A stretch of 64,000 bases of DNA from JAPXLN01 sp033809515 (GCA_033809515.1 JAPXLN010000005.1:1-64000), one strand, 5' to 3'. Counted from the stretch's first letter, positions 7,303 to 16,055 are shown. A program made the numbers and translations. The notes: generated from the letters alone by a model not told the origin.

Positions 7303-8631
7303 TCACCGGGCCACACATCCCTTCTCATTACGCATTCTGGCGACAGCTTCTCTGACCTTCAAGAGCTTTTCACCGTCAAGAGGATAGTGTCTTAGAATAA
7401 GCAGGGCCAGGATTATGGCGCAAACAGGGACAAAAGACATAAGGACGCGAAGGCCGGCGATAGCTGCTGAAGTCTGTACCTCCAGGCCGGGGGCATATCC
7501 TGAACGGTCCAGTACATCTCCCATTATGATCGCGTTGACCGAGATTCCTAGGCGAATCATGAACCCGTTGACCCCGAAGTACATTCCCTCTCGCCGGGCG
7601 CCTGTTCTTACTTCATCCTCGTCTGCAACGTCAGCAATGAAAATGTCCAGCAACACCATAATGCCGGCAAGCCCAAACGAAAGAAACAGGCAGACAACAA
7701 TTCCCTGGATGTAGGTTTTGGCCAGGAAGAACCCAAGGAGCACTGCGCCGTACCATATACAGGACCTTATCAGGGATTTCTTGGGTCCCAGTCTAGCTAT
7801 GATCTTTCCCCAGACATAGGCAAAGGGAATGGCCATCACAAAAAGCACACCCAGCAGCAGGCTTGTCTGGAATTCCGTAGCTCTAAGAACATACTTGGCG
7901 TAAAACGGTATGACCGCCTGTAAAGCTACGAAGGTGTACTGGATCAGCATGGCAGGGATAACATATGTCATGAACGAAACGTTGACAAAAGTAGCTTTCA
8001 GAGACTCCAAAAGCCCCAGACCCTCACCGGCAAGCTCCGGACGCTCCCGGGCACCGTAAAGGGACGCATACATGGTCACAAGCCCCAGAAAGCCGAACAA
8101 AATGCCCATGGCTTTCCAACCTATTGTAGAGTAGAGCACCGGAGGAAGGGCCACTCCAATGATGAGACCCAAAATACCCAGTATTTGCCTGATTGCAGAA
8201 ACACGTGCCCGGTCCTCCAGTTCCGGGTACATTTCCGGGTAAAGGGCCGTCCAGTTCAATACAACAATGGTAAACAACGCGTCAAACAGAAACATGACCA
8301 CAAAGTAATATACAAAAAGTGAATGGGACGCGCCTTCCGGGTAAGGAGGCATCCACAAAAGAGCAAAAGCTACGCAAAGAGGAAGCGTAAGCCACAGTAT
8401 ATAAGGTATTCGCCTGCCCCACCTTGTCTTGGTTCTGTCGGAAATCTGACCGAACAAAGGATCATTTATGGCGTTCCATATACCGTACCAAAGCATGGCA
8501 ATGCCTATCATTTTGGCCGGAACCTTCAGTACGTCAACATAGAAGAATATGGCGAAGGCGCTGACCGTCTGCCCGAGGATGGCAGCAGAGAAGTTGCCGA
8601 GGCTGTAAGCGAAGTCTCTCATCCGGTTCAC
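7303..8631 (-). CDS. GPH-family sugar:cation symporter (MelB-like MFS)
   Basis: This is an integral membrane carrier of the glycoside-pentoside-hexuronide:cation symporter family, with about 12 membrane segments. The start has the typical MRDFAYSLGNFSAA, followed by FGQISDRTKTRWGRRIPYI, the conserved loop between helices 2 and 3 with its DxxxxRTxxRWGR signature. It should import a sugar or glycoside with sodium or protons, unphosphorylated. The start is GTG 8631, with GGGGGAGG about 8 bases upstream; the longer open frame to 8739 has no membrane or family-like sequence. The product is 442 residues. It lies inside the GH4 locus on the opposite strand and is the only obvious sugar importer there. 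Confidence 0.88.
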   Translation of the reverse strand: MNRMRDFAYSLGNFSAAILGQTVSAFAIFFYVDVLKVPAKMIGIAMLWYGIWNAINDPLFGQISDRTKTRWGRRIPYILWLTLPLCVAFALLWMPPYPEGASHSLFVYYFVVMFLFDALFTIVVLNWTALYPEMYPELEDRARVSAIRQILGILGLIIGVALPPVLYSTIGWKAMGILFGFLGLVTMYASLYGARERPELAGEGLGLLESLKATFVNVSFMTYVIPAMLIQYTFVALQAVIPFYAKYVLRATEFQTSLLLGVLFVMAIPFAYVWGKIIARLGPKKSLIRSCIWYGAVLLGFFLAKTYIQGIVVCLFLSFGLAGIMVLLDIFIADVADEDEVRTGARREGMYFGVNGFMIRLGISVNAIIMGDVLDRSGYAPGLEVQTSAAIAGLRVLMSFVPVCAIILALLILRHYPLDGEKLLKVREAVARMRNEKGCVAR

Positions 8632-8726
8632 CGAAAATCCCTCCCCCTTATTGGCGGTTCCTTCTTTGACGGCAAAGGTCTCCCAACGCAAACAGCGCCT
8701 ACCCCTAAAGGAGTTGAGCCTGTTTC

Positions 8727-8782
8727 GGGCGAACTTCAATCAACGAATTCCCACTAACGAACTTGCACTGACGAACTTGCAT
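8727..8782. repeat. four degenerate 14-bp tandem repeats
   Basis: Four adjacent 14-base units lie in exact register: GGGCGAACTTCAAT, CAACGAATTCCCAC, TAACGAACTTGCAC and TGACGAACTTGCAT, with the core ACGAACTTGCA. They sit in the 236-bp region between the divergent symporter and PIG-L genes. They could be regulator-binding sites or one of the short intergenic repeat arrays that recur in this window. Confidence 0.6.
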
Positions 8783-8867
8783 CGATAGATTCTAGGTTGT
8801 TATGAAGGACTCCTCCGGCATGATTATAAGAAGATTACTAAGGATAAGAACGAAAGGGGCGAGAGAC

Positions 8868-9638
8868 ATGAACCATGCTATAGCCGATCTTTTCTCCATT
8901 CCCCGTCTACAAGAGGCCCAGAACGTCCTTGTCATATTCCCCCACCCAGACGATGCAGAGCTTGTGGCAGGGGGCACTGTAAGGCTTCTTGCCGAACAAG
9001 GAGCAACCGTAACCTACGCAGCTGTTACCGACGGGAACATGGGAACCTTTGACCCCTCAATGGCAAGGAATGAGACAGGGGCAATGCGACGTAAGGAACA
9101 AGACGCGGCAGCGGCGATTCTGGGCGTCAAGGAAGTAGTATGGCTGGGGTTCAACGATGGGTTTCTCCCCGAAGTTGAAACCGTCCGCCAAGGCATGGTC
9201 AAGGTCATACGAAGGGTGAGGCCCGATTTTGTCATCACCTTGGATCCCTGGCTGCCCTATGAAGGCCATCCCGATCACAGAAAGACAGGCCTGGCCGCAG
9301 TGGAAGCTTGCATGTACGCCTCGTTCCCCCTTGCATACCCTGAGCATATGAGCGACGGCCTTACACCATGGGGCGTAACGGGCATTGCCCTTGGCCTGTC
9401 ACCAAAACCCAACACCTACATCGGAATAGACTCAACCTGGGAGAAGAAAATCCGAGCCTGCTTGTGCCATGAGTCACAGTTTCCCGAACCGGTCTGGAAC
9501 GCCCTTTACTTACCCTACATTCAAGCTAAGTGCAGCGAATGGGGACAACAGGCCGGAGAAGGCATAGATATGGCTGAATCCTTCAAGGTCCTGAGCCCTC
9601 ACCACTTACACGTCATGGTGGACACCTGGCTCATCTAA
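8868..9638 (+). CDS. PIG-L (LmbE-like) family N-deacetylase
   Basis: PIG-L family enzymes are zinc hydrolases that remove N-acetyl groups from GlcNAc-containing molecules. The metal motif HPDD is at residues 26-29 (VIFPHPDDAELVAGG), the TDGNMG loop follows, and the second histidine motif is in YEGHPDHRKTG. At 256 residues it is of normal length for a soluble member and has no signal peptide, so it acts in the cytoplasm. ATG 8868 has AAAGGGG about 8 bases upstream; the frame is open to 8802. It is followed 44 bases later by a GH4 gene. This suggests that an imported N-acetylated disaccharide is deacetylated before or after cleavage, as ChbG does in E. coli chitobiose use (a different protein family). 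Confidence 0.88.
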   Translation: MNHAIADLFSIPRLQEAQNVLVIFPHPDDAELVAGGTVRLLAEQGATVTYAAVTDGNMGTFDPSMARNETGAMRRKEQDAAAAILGVKEVVWLGFNDGFLPEVETVRQGMVKVIRRVRPDFVITLDPWLPYEGHPDHRKTGLAAVEACMYASFPLAYPEHMSDGLTPWGVTGIALGLSPKPNTYIGIDSTWEKKIRACLCHESQFPEPVWNALYLPYIQAKCSEWGQQAGEGIDMAESFKVLSPHHLHVMVDTWLI

Positions 9639-9682
9639 AACGCCATGTAGAACAACAGAGTCTGGCAACAGGAGGTGGAAAA

Positions 9683-11002
9683 TTGAGGCAGCTGAAGATA
9701 GCGGTCATAGGCGGCGGCTCATCCTACACGCCTGAGCTTGTGTCAGGGCTCGTACACCGATTCAGAGACGGAGAGTTCCACTGCCAGGAGCTGGCCCTAG
9801 TTGATATAGACCCCGGCAAAGAGCGCCTTGAAACCGTGGCATCTTTCACCCGAAGGCTCTTGCAGAAACAGGGAGTTCCGTGCCACATAGAAGCAACCTT
9901 GAACCGCAGGGACGCACTTGATGGAGCATCCTTCGTGATTAGCCAGATCCGCATAGGCGGCATGGCAGCCCGGCAAACCGACGAGCTAATCCCCCTGAAA
10001 TATGGGGTCATAGGCCAGGAGACTACAGGCCCGGGAGGCTTCGCTAACGCCTTGCGGACTATCCCTGCATCTTTGGACATTGCCCGTGATATCAGCGAAG
10101 TCTCTCCAGACGCCTGGCTCCTCAACTTCTCGAACCCATCAGGCCTGGTCACCGAGGCGCTACTGCACAACGCCGGCATCAAGACGTTCGGCCTCTGCAA
10201 TGTACCCATAGGCATCAAGATGGGGGCCGCCAGGGCCATGGGAGTTGAACCGTCACGGATTCGCATTGATATCTCCGGACTAAACCACCTGTCCTTCGTA
10301 ACCGCTGTTTACCTGGATGGGGCCAATGTGACAGACCGGGTTCTCGACTCACCGCTTTTGGAGGCCTATGCGGCAGGCACAAAGATGAGCCCGGATCTGG
10401 TTCCCTTCATGCGGAAGCTCAGAGTCATACCTGCATCGTATCTTTACTACTACTGGTGTACAGACAGAGCTCTTGCAGATCAGAAAAGCGCCTTGGAAAG
10501 CGGAACGGGCACACGAGCCGCTGAAGTCATGGCCATTGAGAAGGATCTGTTCCGCATATACAGCAATCCGCAGTCAGATGAAATACCGCCTGAGCTCATG
10601 AAACGAGGCGGAGCTTACTACTCTGATGTGGCGCTGAACTGTGTCTCTTCCATTGTCAATGATAGGCCTTCTGTAGAAGCTCTCAATGTTCAAAACCGGG
10701 GGGCAGTGCCGGGGCTTGAGGGGCACGCAGTAGTTGAAGTGAGCTGCATGGTTGACGCCAGGGGGCCTCACCCCATGGCTCAAGAACGCCTTCCCCAGGA
10801 GATATTGGGTCTCGTCCAGCAAGTGAAGGCCTACGAGACTCTGACAGTCGAAGCAGCTGTGTCAGGAGATTCCCACAAAGCATTCTGGGCCCTGGTCAAT
10901 CACCCGCTGGTACCGGGCGCTGAAACCGCCCTTGCCCTTTTTCGGGATATCCTGGAAACCAACTCCGAATTCCTCCGGCTCTTTCAGGGCAACCGGCTAT
11001 AG
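9683..11002 (+). CDS. family 4 glycoside hydrolase, 6-phospho-beta-glucosidase type
   Basis: This second GH4 protein has 439 residues. The NAD-binding loop IGGGSSYTPELVSGLV starts at residue 8. The conserved GQETTGPGGFANALRTIP, NPSGLVTEA, the metal cysteine in CNVPIGIKMG and the metal histidine in GLNHLSFV follow. The CNVP signature is that of 6-phospho-beta-glucosidases such as LicH, CelF/ChbF and BglT. It starts at TTG 9683, with GGAGGTGG about 5 bases upstream. It lies between the PIG-L deacetylase and the sugar kinase, which could supply the 6-phosphate in the absence of PTS genes. The exact glycoside is not known; chitobiose-like substrates fit the neighbours. Confidence 0.9.
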   Translation: MRQLKIAVIGGGSSYTPELVSGLVHRFRDGEFHCQELALVDIDPGKERLETVASFTRRLLQKQGVPCHIEATLNRRDALDGASFVISQIRIGGMAARQTDELIPLKYGVIGQETTGPGGFANALRTIPASLDIARDISEVSPDAWLLNFSNPSGLVTEALLHNAGIKTFGLCNVPIGIKMGAARAMGVEPSRIRIDISGLNHLSFVTAVYLDGANVTDRVLDSPLLEAYAAGTKMSPDLVPFMRKLRVIPASYLYYYWCTDRALADQKSALESGTGTRAAEVMAIEKDLFRIYSNPQSDEIPPELMKRGGAYYSDVALNCVSSIVNDRPSVEALNVQNRGAVPGLEGHAVVEVSCMVDARGPHPMAQERLPQEILGLVQQVKAYETLTVEAAVSGDSHKAFWALVNHPLVPGAETALALFRDILETNSEFLRLFQGNRL

Positions 11003-11030
11003 AAAAGTGAAAAAGGGGCGTGAAGGTGTG

Positions 11031-11090
11031 CCGTGCAATGATATACGATGCAGTAATATACCATGCAACCACATGCTATGCAACAACAGG
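11031..11090. repeat. four degenerate 15-bp tandem repeats before the kinase gene
   Basis: Four adjacent 15-base units share the pattern CNATGCANNNANATA: CCGTGCAATGATATA, CGATGCAGTAATATA, CCATGCAACCACATG and CTATGCAACAACAGG. They fill the space between the GH4 stop and the kinase ribosome binding site; the last unit ends in the AGG of that site. Copy-number change here would alter spacing only, not coding sequence. Confidence 0.6.
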
Positions 11091-11101
11091 AGGGTGATGT
11101 C

Positions 11102-12112
11102 ATGAGATTTGCGCTCGGGGTCGACGGTGGCGCAACCAAGACCATGGCAGCTGTTGGCGATCAGTCAGGACGCGTACTTGGCGTAGGATTATCAGGACCA
11201 TCAAACTACCAGGCCATAGGCTTAGAAGCAGCCATGGCAAACATCTCGGCGGCCGTAATACAGGCCCTTCAAACCGCGAGCATAGGGCCAGAACAGATTG
11301 AACACGCTGTGTACGGAATGGCAGGCGCCGATTTCCCCATTGATTTTCGGAACCTGACGCAAGGCATTGAGGTTCTTTACCCTGGCATGCAGTTTGAGCT
11401 TACCAATGACACATGGGTTGGGTTCCGGGCAGGAACCGCAGCGAACCATGGCGGCGTTGTGATCTGCGGCACCGGAGCTAACTTCGCGGCCGTTGGACCC
11501 GAAGGCAACCGCGTTACCGGAAGGGGCATGGGTTACGAGTGGGGCGGCGAGGGCGGCGCAGGAAGCCTTATTCGGTCTGCGGTGCATTTCGGGTTTAGGT
11601 CTGCCGACGGAACCGGACCCAAGACTGCCCTGGAACAGGCCGTTCTCCAATGCCTGGAGTTTGAGTCCTACGATGACCTTTCACTGTACATGTACGAAGT
11701 AAGGGGCCAATTCGCCCATATATACGTCAGGGCAGCCAAGATCGTCCCGTGTCTTTTTCAGCTGGCCTTCCAGGGAGACCGTATATGTCAGGACATACTG
11801 ATCAGCTGCGGAACTTCCATGGGAGAAATAATGGGTAGGATGATGCAGAATCAAGGCATGGAGAGGATGCCCTCAGATGTAGTGATGGTGGGCAGTGTTT
11901 TCACAAAGGCCGCGTATCCGTTGATGAACACGAGCTTCCAGTTATCCTGCCAGAGATTCATTCCCCTTGCAAACTTCACTTTCCCGCAGGTGGAGCCTGC
12001 TGGAGGAGGGTTCCTGATAGCTCTTGAGCATATGGGGATAGACATCAAGGGCCAAGTCCGGCAGGAGGCCATAGAGACATTCCCGGCGTTACCCGAAATC
12101 TCCGGACTGTAA
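11102..12112 (+). CDS. BadF/BadG-type sugar kinase (N-acetylglucosamine kinase-like)
   Basis: The protein belongs to the ASKHA ATPase superfamily, in the branch that includes N-acetylglucosamine kinase. The phosphate 1 motif is GVDGGATKTMAAVGD at residues 6-20. The adenosine and sugar regions include YGMAGAD, the ELTNDTWVGFRAGT phosphate 2 motif, and VICGTGANFAAVG. It probably phosphorylates GlcN, GlcNAc or a related sugar at position 6 in the cytoplasm. ATG 11102 has AGGAGG about 8 bases upstream. The frame is open to 11063, but that part lies in the tandem repeat. The 336-residue length is typical. It closes the plus-strand part of the GH4 locus. Confidence 0.85.
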   Translation: MRFALGVDGGATKTMAAVGDQSGRVLGVGLSGPSNYQAIGLEAAMANISAAVIQALQTASIGPEQIEHAVYGMAGADFPIDFRNLTQGIEVLYPGMQFELTNDTWVGFRAGTAANHGGVVICGTGANFAAVGPEGNRVTGRGMGYEWGGEGGAGSLIRSAVHFGFRSADGTGPKTALEQAVLQCLEFESYDDLSLYMYEVRGQFAHIYVRAAKIVPCLFQLAFQGDRICQDILISCGTSMGEIMGRMMQNQGMERMPSDVVMVGSVFTKAAYPLMNTSFQLSCQRFIPLANFTFPQVEPAGGGFLIALEHMGIDIKGQVRQEAIETFPALPEISGL

Positions 12113-12119
12113 TAATCTC

Positions 12120-12156
12120 AGAGGTCCCTGCCCTTTCACATAGAGCGGGGACCTCT
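12120..12156. terminator. 12-bp hairpin between convergent genes
   Basis: AGAGGTCCCTGC (12120-12131) pairs with GCGGGGACCTCT (12145-12156), with one G-T wobble and a 13-base loop. It lies just after the kinase stop and before the stop of the oppositely directed beta-lactamase-fold gene. There is no clear T-run, so it may act on both strands or need Rho. Confidence 0.6.
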
Positions 12157-12186
12157 CACTGGTCATCGCCTAAATCAGCGAATCCT

Positions 12187-13023
12187 CTATGCCCTGCCAA
12201 GCTCTGAACAGGTCGCTAAAAGCTTCATGCCATCAACCGCAACCCTGGCAGCGTCTGTGAGTTTCCGGCTGTCGTCATCACTTAGAAAAGCGCCCATGAC
12301 GCTGACTGCAAAAGCCCTGTTAGGGAAGTATATGAGTCCAGCATCCACCTTAACGTGAGCCAAGCCGCCGGGCTTGTTTGCCACGGGTATGTCCCGGGGC
12401 ACTACTTCACCTAGCATGCCTTTCCTTTGCGCTTTCATGATCTCTATGACAGCGCTCGAGACAGACTCATCCACACCGTTCCTGTTCTCTATAGCTGCAA
12501 GCAGAGCTACCAGTTCGCCAGGGGTGGAAACGTTCTCGTCTCCTCTCCTCCACGCGTCCTCATCCATCATCTTCCTGCGCAGATGGGTTTTCCGCAAACC
12601 AAAGGTCCTGAGAAGGTCATTGGTGTACTCCATACCTACCAGATCAATGCAGATGTTGGTGGCAATGTTATCAGAGTAGCTGATCATGAGAACAGCAAGG
12701 TCCCACACAGTCAGTTGGATAGGTCCGGACAGGGACCGGAGCACGCCGCTGCCTCCTGTTCTGCACTTCTCTTCCACCGGAACCAGGTCGCCCCACTTCA
12801 AACCTCCCTGGTGAACCTTGTGGGCAAGAGCCAGCAAGACGGCAATCTTAATAGTGCTGGCAGTCGGCATCACCACATCATCTCTCCACCCAACTGTCTT
12901 CCCGGTAGACATGTCCATGACACAATACCCGCAGAGGCCGAATACCTCGCCAAACTGCCGGTCAACTGTCTGCTTCAGATTCTGAACATAGTGCTCGGCC
13001 CCGGAAAGACTCCCGCCTGCCAT
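12187..13023 (-). CDS. class A beta-lactamase-fold serine hydrolase, no signal peptide
   Basis: The 278-residue protein has the serine beta-lactamase/transpeptidase-like fold (Beta-lactamase2 family). The nucleophile motif STIK (in PTASTIKIAVLLAL) and the SDN motif (SYSDNIATN) are present. The third motif is KPG instead of KTG. In the omega-loop region (LRRKMMDEDAWRRGDENVSTP) the glutamate of true class A enzymes is not evident. No signal peptide or membrane segment precedes the domain. Start ATG 13023 has AGGAGGAGG about 5 bases upstream. Penicillin resistance is therefore doubtful; a cytoplasmic peptidase or esterase, or an enzyme exported another way, is more likely. It follows grpE by 28 bases in the chaperone operon. 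Confidence 0.75.
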   Translation of the reverse strand: MAGGSLSGAEHYVQNLKQTVDRQFGEVFGLCGYCVMDMSTGKTVGWRDDVVMPTASTIKIAVLLALAHKVHQGGLKWGDLVPVEEKCRTGGSGVLRSLSGPIQLTVWDLAVLMISYSDNIATNICIDLVGMEYTNDLLRTFGLRKTHLRRKMMDEDAWRRGDENVSTPGELVALLAAIENRNGVDESVSSAVIEIMKAQRKGMLGEVVPRDIPVANKPGGLAHVKVDAGLIYFPNRAFAVSVMGAFLSDDDSRKLTDAARVAVDGMKLLATCSELGRA

Positions 13024-13051
13024 AGAACCTCCTCCTATCATGTTGCATGGA

Positions 13052-13666
13052 CTATCTGATAACCTTCACCCTTGTAGGGCGGAGAAGCAAACCCTTGTAC
13101 AGATACCCCTTTTGCAGCTCCTCCACCACAGTACCGTGCTCACCGCCGCCGTCTTGAGCCTGAAAGGCCTCGTGGTAAGTAGGATCCATCTGCGTGCCAA
13201 CCGGGCAAGGAATAAGCTCCACTCCTTCCTTCTTCATCAGATCAGCAAGCTGTCTGCAAATAAGGGTTACCCCCGTGAGAAACGACTCAAAGGCACAGTC
13301 GCCCTGAACCTGTCCGCTGCTGTTGGCAGCCTCCAGAAATCTGTCGAAATTGTCCATTACTTCAAGAAGGTCGCGCAGGAAATCCGCCTTATCGCGGTTC
13401 AACCTGTCCTCGAAAAGCCGCTCAGTCCTCTTTCTGTAGTTATCGAGCTCAGCCCTTGTACGAAGGAACTGGTCCCAAGCTTCCTCAAATCTCGAGCGCC
13501 ACATATCCCTTTCCTGTTCCAGAGCTTCAAATTCCTCTTTGGGAACCCCAGGCGTTTCAACCTGAAGGTCTTCGACCTCCCTGCCGCCACACGGTTGCTC
13601 CGGATCATCAGGACACGGTTTGGGCTCAGAGAACGCCGACTTTTCTTTGTTTTCCCGTTTTGTCAC
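13052..13666 (-). CDS. grpE: nucleotide exchange factor GrpE
   Basis: GrpE releases ADP from DnaK. The 204-residue protein has an acidic, disordered N-terminus (about 1-45), a long coiled-coil helix (about 45-110, with RTRAELDNYRKRTER), and a C-terminal beta domain with MDPTYHEAFQ and VVEELQKGYLYKGLLLRPTRVKV. The ATG overlaps the dnaK stop by four bases (ATGA), so GrpE is translationally coupled to DnaK. In most Bacillota grpE precedes dnaK; here it follows, as in actinobacteria. Confidence 0.96.
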   Translation of the reverse strand: MTKRENKEKSAFSEPKPCPDDPEQPCGGREVEDLQVETPGVPKEEFEALEQERDMWRSRFEEAWDQFLRTRAELDNYRKRTERLFEDRLNRDKADFLRDLLEVMDNFDRFLEAANSSGQVQGDCAFESFLTGVTLICRQLADLMKKEGVELIPCPVGTQMDPTYHEAFQAQDGGGEHGTVVEELQKGYLYKGLLLRPTRVKVIR

Positions 13667-15609
13667 TGGCCATCGTTCCTTTTGTCTCTGTCGCCCGGGG
13701 GCTCCTTGTCATCGTGCTCCTTGAAGTCTGCATCGTAGACCTCACCCTTGGGCTCTGCTTCCTGGTCCTTTTGACCTTCTTCAGGGGCCTCTTCTGCCTG
13801 AGAAGCTTGACTGTATAGAACCTCAGCCAGCTTACTGGCTGCGTCCAGCAGATCACTGGTTGCCTGTTTCATAACAGGGACATCCCCGGTCTCCAGAGCC
13901 TCTCTTGCCTTCTTTACAGCATCTTCAACGGCAGACTTGTCGCCTGATTGCAGCTTGTCTCCTGCATCCTTCAGGCTCTTCTCCACAGTGTAGATCCGCT
14001 GCTCAAGTTCGTTCTTTGTGTCAGCAAGCTCTCTTGCCTTGCGGTCTTCCTCGGCATGGTGCTGAGCTTCTTCAACCAGGCGGTCTACCTCTTCTCTGGG
14101 CAGCTGGGTAGACGCCTTAATGGTTATATTTTGCTCCTTACCTGTACCCGTGTCTTTGGCAGTAACCTTTAGTATTCCGTTAGCGTCGATGTCGAAGGCG
14201 ACCTCTATCTGGGGAACTCCTCTTGGAGCCGGGGGTATGCCCGTCAGCATAAACCTGCCGAGTGACCTGTTATCCTGGGATCTTGTCCGCTCACCCTGGA
14301 GAACGTGAATCTCAACTTGCGGTTGGAAGTCAGCGGTGGTCGTGAAAACCTGGCTCTTACGAACGGGTATTGTTGTATTTCGCTTGATGATGGGGGTCAT
14401 TACACTTCCAAGAGTCTCGACTCCAAGGGTCAGCGGAGTAACGTCAAGAAGGACTATGTCTTTGACGTCTCCTGAGAGAACACCCCCTTGAATGGCCGCC
14501 CCTACGGCCACAACTTCGTCGGGGTTAACGCTCCTGTTAGGTTCCTTGCCGGTCAAGCTTCTGACCAATTCCTGGATCTTGGGCATTCTGGTGGCCCCAC
14601 CCACCAATATAACCTCGTCCAGCTCCCTGGCCTCAAGTTTTGCATCGCTAAGAACCTGCCGGAACGGCTTAACGCACCTTTCTGTCAAGTCCCCGGTAAG
14701 CTCCTCGAATTTTGCCCTGGTAATCCTCATCTCCAGATGCAAAGGCTGCCCGTCCCTGTCAGCGCTGATAAAGGGAAGGCTGATAGTGGCCTCTAGAACC
14801 TGGGAAAGCTCGATCTTAGCCTTCTCGGAAGCTTCTATGAGCCTCTGAAGCGCCTGCGGGTCCTTGCGCAGGTCAATTCCGTTGTCTTTGCGGAACTCCT
14901 CGGCCACATACGCAACGATCCGCTGGTCATAGTCGTCGCCGCCCAGGTGAGTGTCTCCGGAGGTGGCCAGGACTTCGAGGACCCCGTCACCTACCTCAAG
15001 GCAAGAGACATCGAAAGTGCCTCCGCCAAGGTCCCATACGAGGATCTTCTCGTTTTTCTTTCTGTCCACACCATAGGCCAGCGATGCAGCCGTAGGCTCA
15101 TTGATAATCCTCAGCACTTCCAATCCGGCTATGCGGCCGGCATCTTTGGTGGCCTGTCTCTGCGAATCGTTGAAATACGCAGGGACTGTAATGACAGCCT
15201 TGGTCACAGGTTCACCCAGGTATTTTTCTGCGTCTTCCTTTAGCTTGCGCAGTATGTGGGCAGAGACTTCCTCAGGGGTGATCTCTTCTTGTGTAGCAGG
15301 AAGGTGGAACCTCACTTCATCGTGTTTCCCCCTGCGCACTTCATAAGGCACCCTGCTTCTCTCTTCCTCGATCTCGCCGTATCGCCTACCCGTAAACCGC
15401 TTGACGGAGTAGAGAGTGTTGGAAGGGTTAAGCACTGCCTGCCTCCTGGCTAGCTGGCCGACTAGTTTTTCCTTGTTCCTGTTGAACCCTACCACCGACG
15501 GTGTCAGCCTGGAACCTTCTGCATTGATGACCACAGTTGGTTCCTGTGCCTCCATCACCGCTATAACCGAGTTGGTAGTGCCCAGGTCTATGCCGACGAC
15601 TCTTGACAT
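13663..15609 (-). CDS. dnaK: molecular chaperone DnaK (Hsp70)
   Basis: This is a full-length Hsp70 of 648 residues. The ATPase domain opens with VVGIDLGTTNSVIAVME and shows DLGGGTFDVS, VITVPAYFND, INEPTAASLAYG and VGGATRMPKIQ. The hydrophobic linker (DIVLLDVTPLTLG), the substrate-binding domain and the helical lid follow. The C-terminus is acidic, with VYDADFKEHDD, and is longer than the usual EEVK-type tail. It lies 19 bases downstream of an HspR-like regulator gene. No dnaJ or hrcA is in this operon, so its J-protein must be encoded elsewhere. Confidence 0.98.
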   Translation of the reverse strand: MSRVVGIDLGTTNSVIAVMEAQEPTVVINAEGSRLTPSVVGFNRNKEKLVGQLARRQAVLNPSNTLYSVKRFTGRRYGEIEEERSRVPYEVRRGKHDEVRFHLPATQEEITPEEVSAHILRKLKEDAEKYLGEPVTKAVITVPAYFNDSQRQATKDAGRIAGLEVLRIINEPTAASLAYGVDRKKNEKILVWDLGGGTFDVSCLEVGDGVLEVLATSGDTHLGGDDYDQRIVAYVAEEFRKDNGIDLRKDPQALQRLIEASEKAKIELSQVLEATISLPFISADRDGQPLHLEMRITRAKFEELTGDLTERCVKPFRQVLSDAKLEARELDEVILVGGATRMPKIQELVRSLTGKEPNRSVNPDEVVAVGAAIQGGVLSGDVKDIVLLDVTPLTLGVETLGSVMTPIIKRNTTIPVRKSQVFTTTADFQPQVEIHVLQGERTRSQDNRSLGRFMLTGIPPAPRGVPQIEVAFDIDANGILKVTAKDTGTGKEQNITIKASTQLPREEVDRLVEEAQHHAEEDRKARELADTKNELEQRIYTVEKSLKDAGDKLQSGDKSAVEDAVKKAREALETGDVPVMKQATSDLLDAASKLAEVLYSQASQAEEAPEEGQKDQEAEPKGEVYDADFKEHDDKEPPGDRDKRNDGQ

Positions 15610-15628
15610 GAATGCACCTCCACTAAGG

Positions 15629-16000
15629 TCATGACTGTTTCTTCACAAAATCATTGTCTCTGTCCGGCGTTAGCCTCGTTGTTGGTGAAAACCGCCGGTC
15701 AGACTCCGGTCCGAACCGAACCTCTTTTTGTGATGTGCCGGTGCCGCTTTCTCCCTCCTCCATAGCAAGGATGACCCTCACGCCCCGGACATTGACTCCG
15801 CAATCTCTAATCAAGTGGACGATCTTTGCAAGAACCTTCAGGTCGTTCTCAGAGTACAATCTGATGTTGGAGTCGGTTCTCGCTGGAGCTACCAGCCCTT
15901 CGCCTTCCACCTGCCGCAGGAAATGGGGGGTCACTTGCAGAAGGCGGGCGGCCACACTGATAGTGTATACTGGGTCATTAGGGCCGTGAAACATGGTCAC
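15629..16000 (-). CDS. hspR: HspR-like MerR-family heat-shock regulator
   Basis: The 123-residue protein has a MerR-type winged helix-turn-helix: YTISVAARLLQVTPHFLRQVEGEGLVAPAR, then IRLYSENDLKVLAKIVHL and GVNVRGVRVIL. This is the HspR pattern. HspR represses dnaK operons in actinobacteria and some other lineages by binding HAIR inverted repeats, with DnaK as co-repressor. The C-terminal 40 residues are polar and probably disordered. The start is GTG 16000, with AGGAG about 9 bases upstream; ATG 15994 is an alternative. Its position directly before dnaK supports autoregulation of the operon. I found no clear CTTGAGT-N7-ACTCAAG element upstream. Confidence 0.85.
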   Translation of the reverse strand: MTMFHGPNDPVYTISVAARLLQVTPHFLRQVEGEGLVAPARTDSNIRLYSENDLKVLAKIVHLIRDCGVNVRGVRVILAMEEGESGTGTSQKEVRFGPESDRRFSPTTRLTPDRDNDFVKKQS

Positions 16001-16055
16001 CCTATCATCTCCTGTAAAAAGGTTATACCATCCTCTATAAGTTTCTTTATTAGAA

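Noticed and set aside
13040..13738. Long plus-strand open frames opposite grpE and dnaK (up to 232 codons).
   Set aside because: They are antisense to well-supported genes, have no family resemblance, and codon use follows the real genes.
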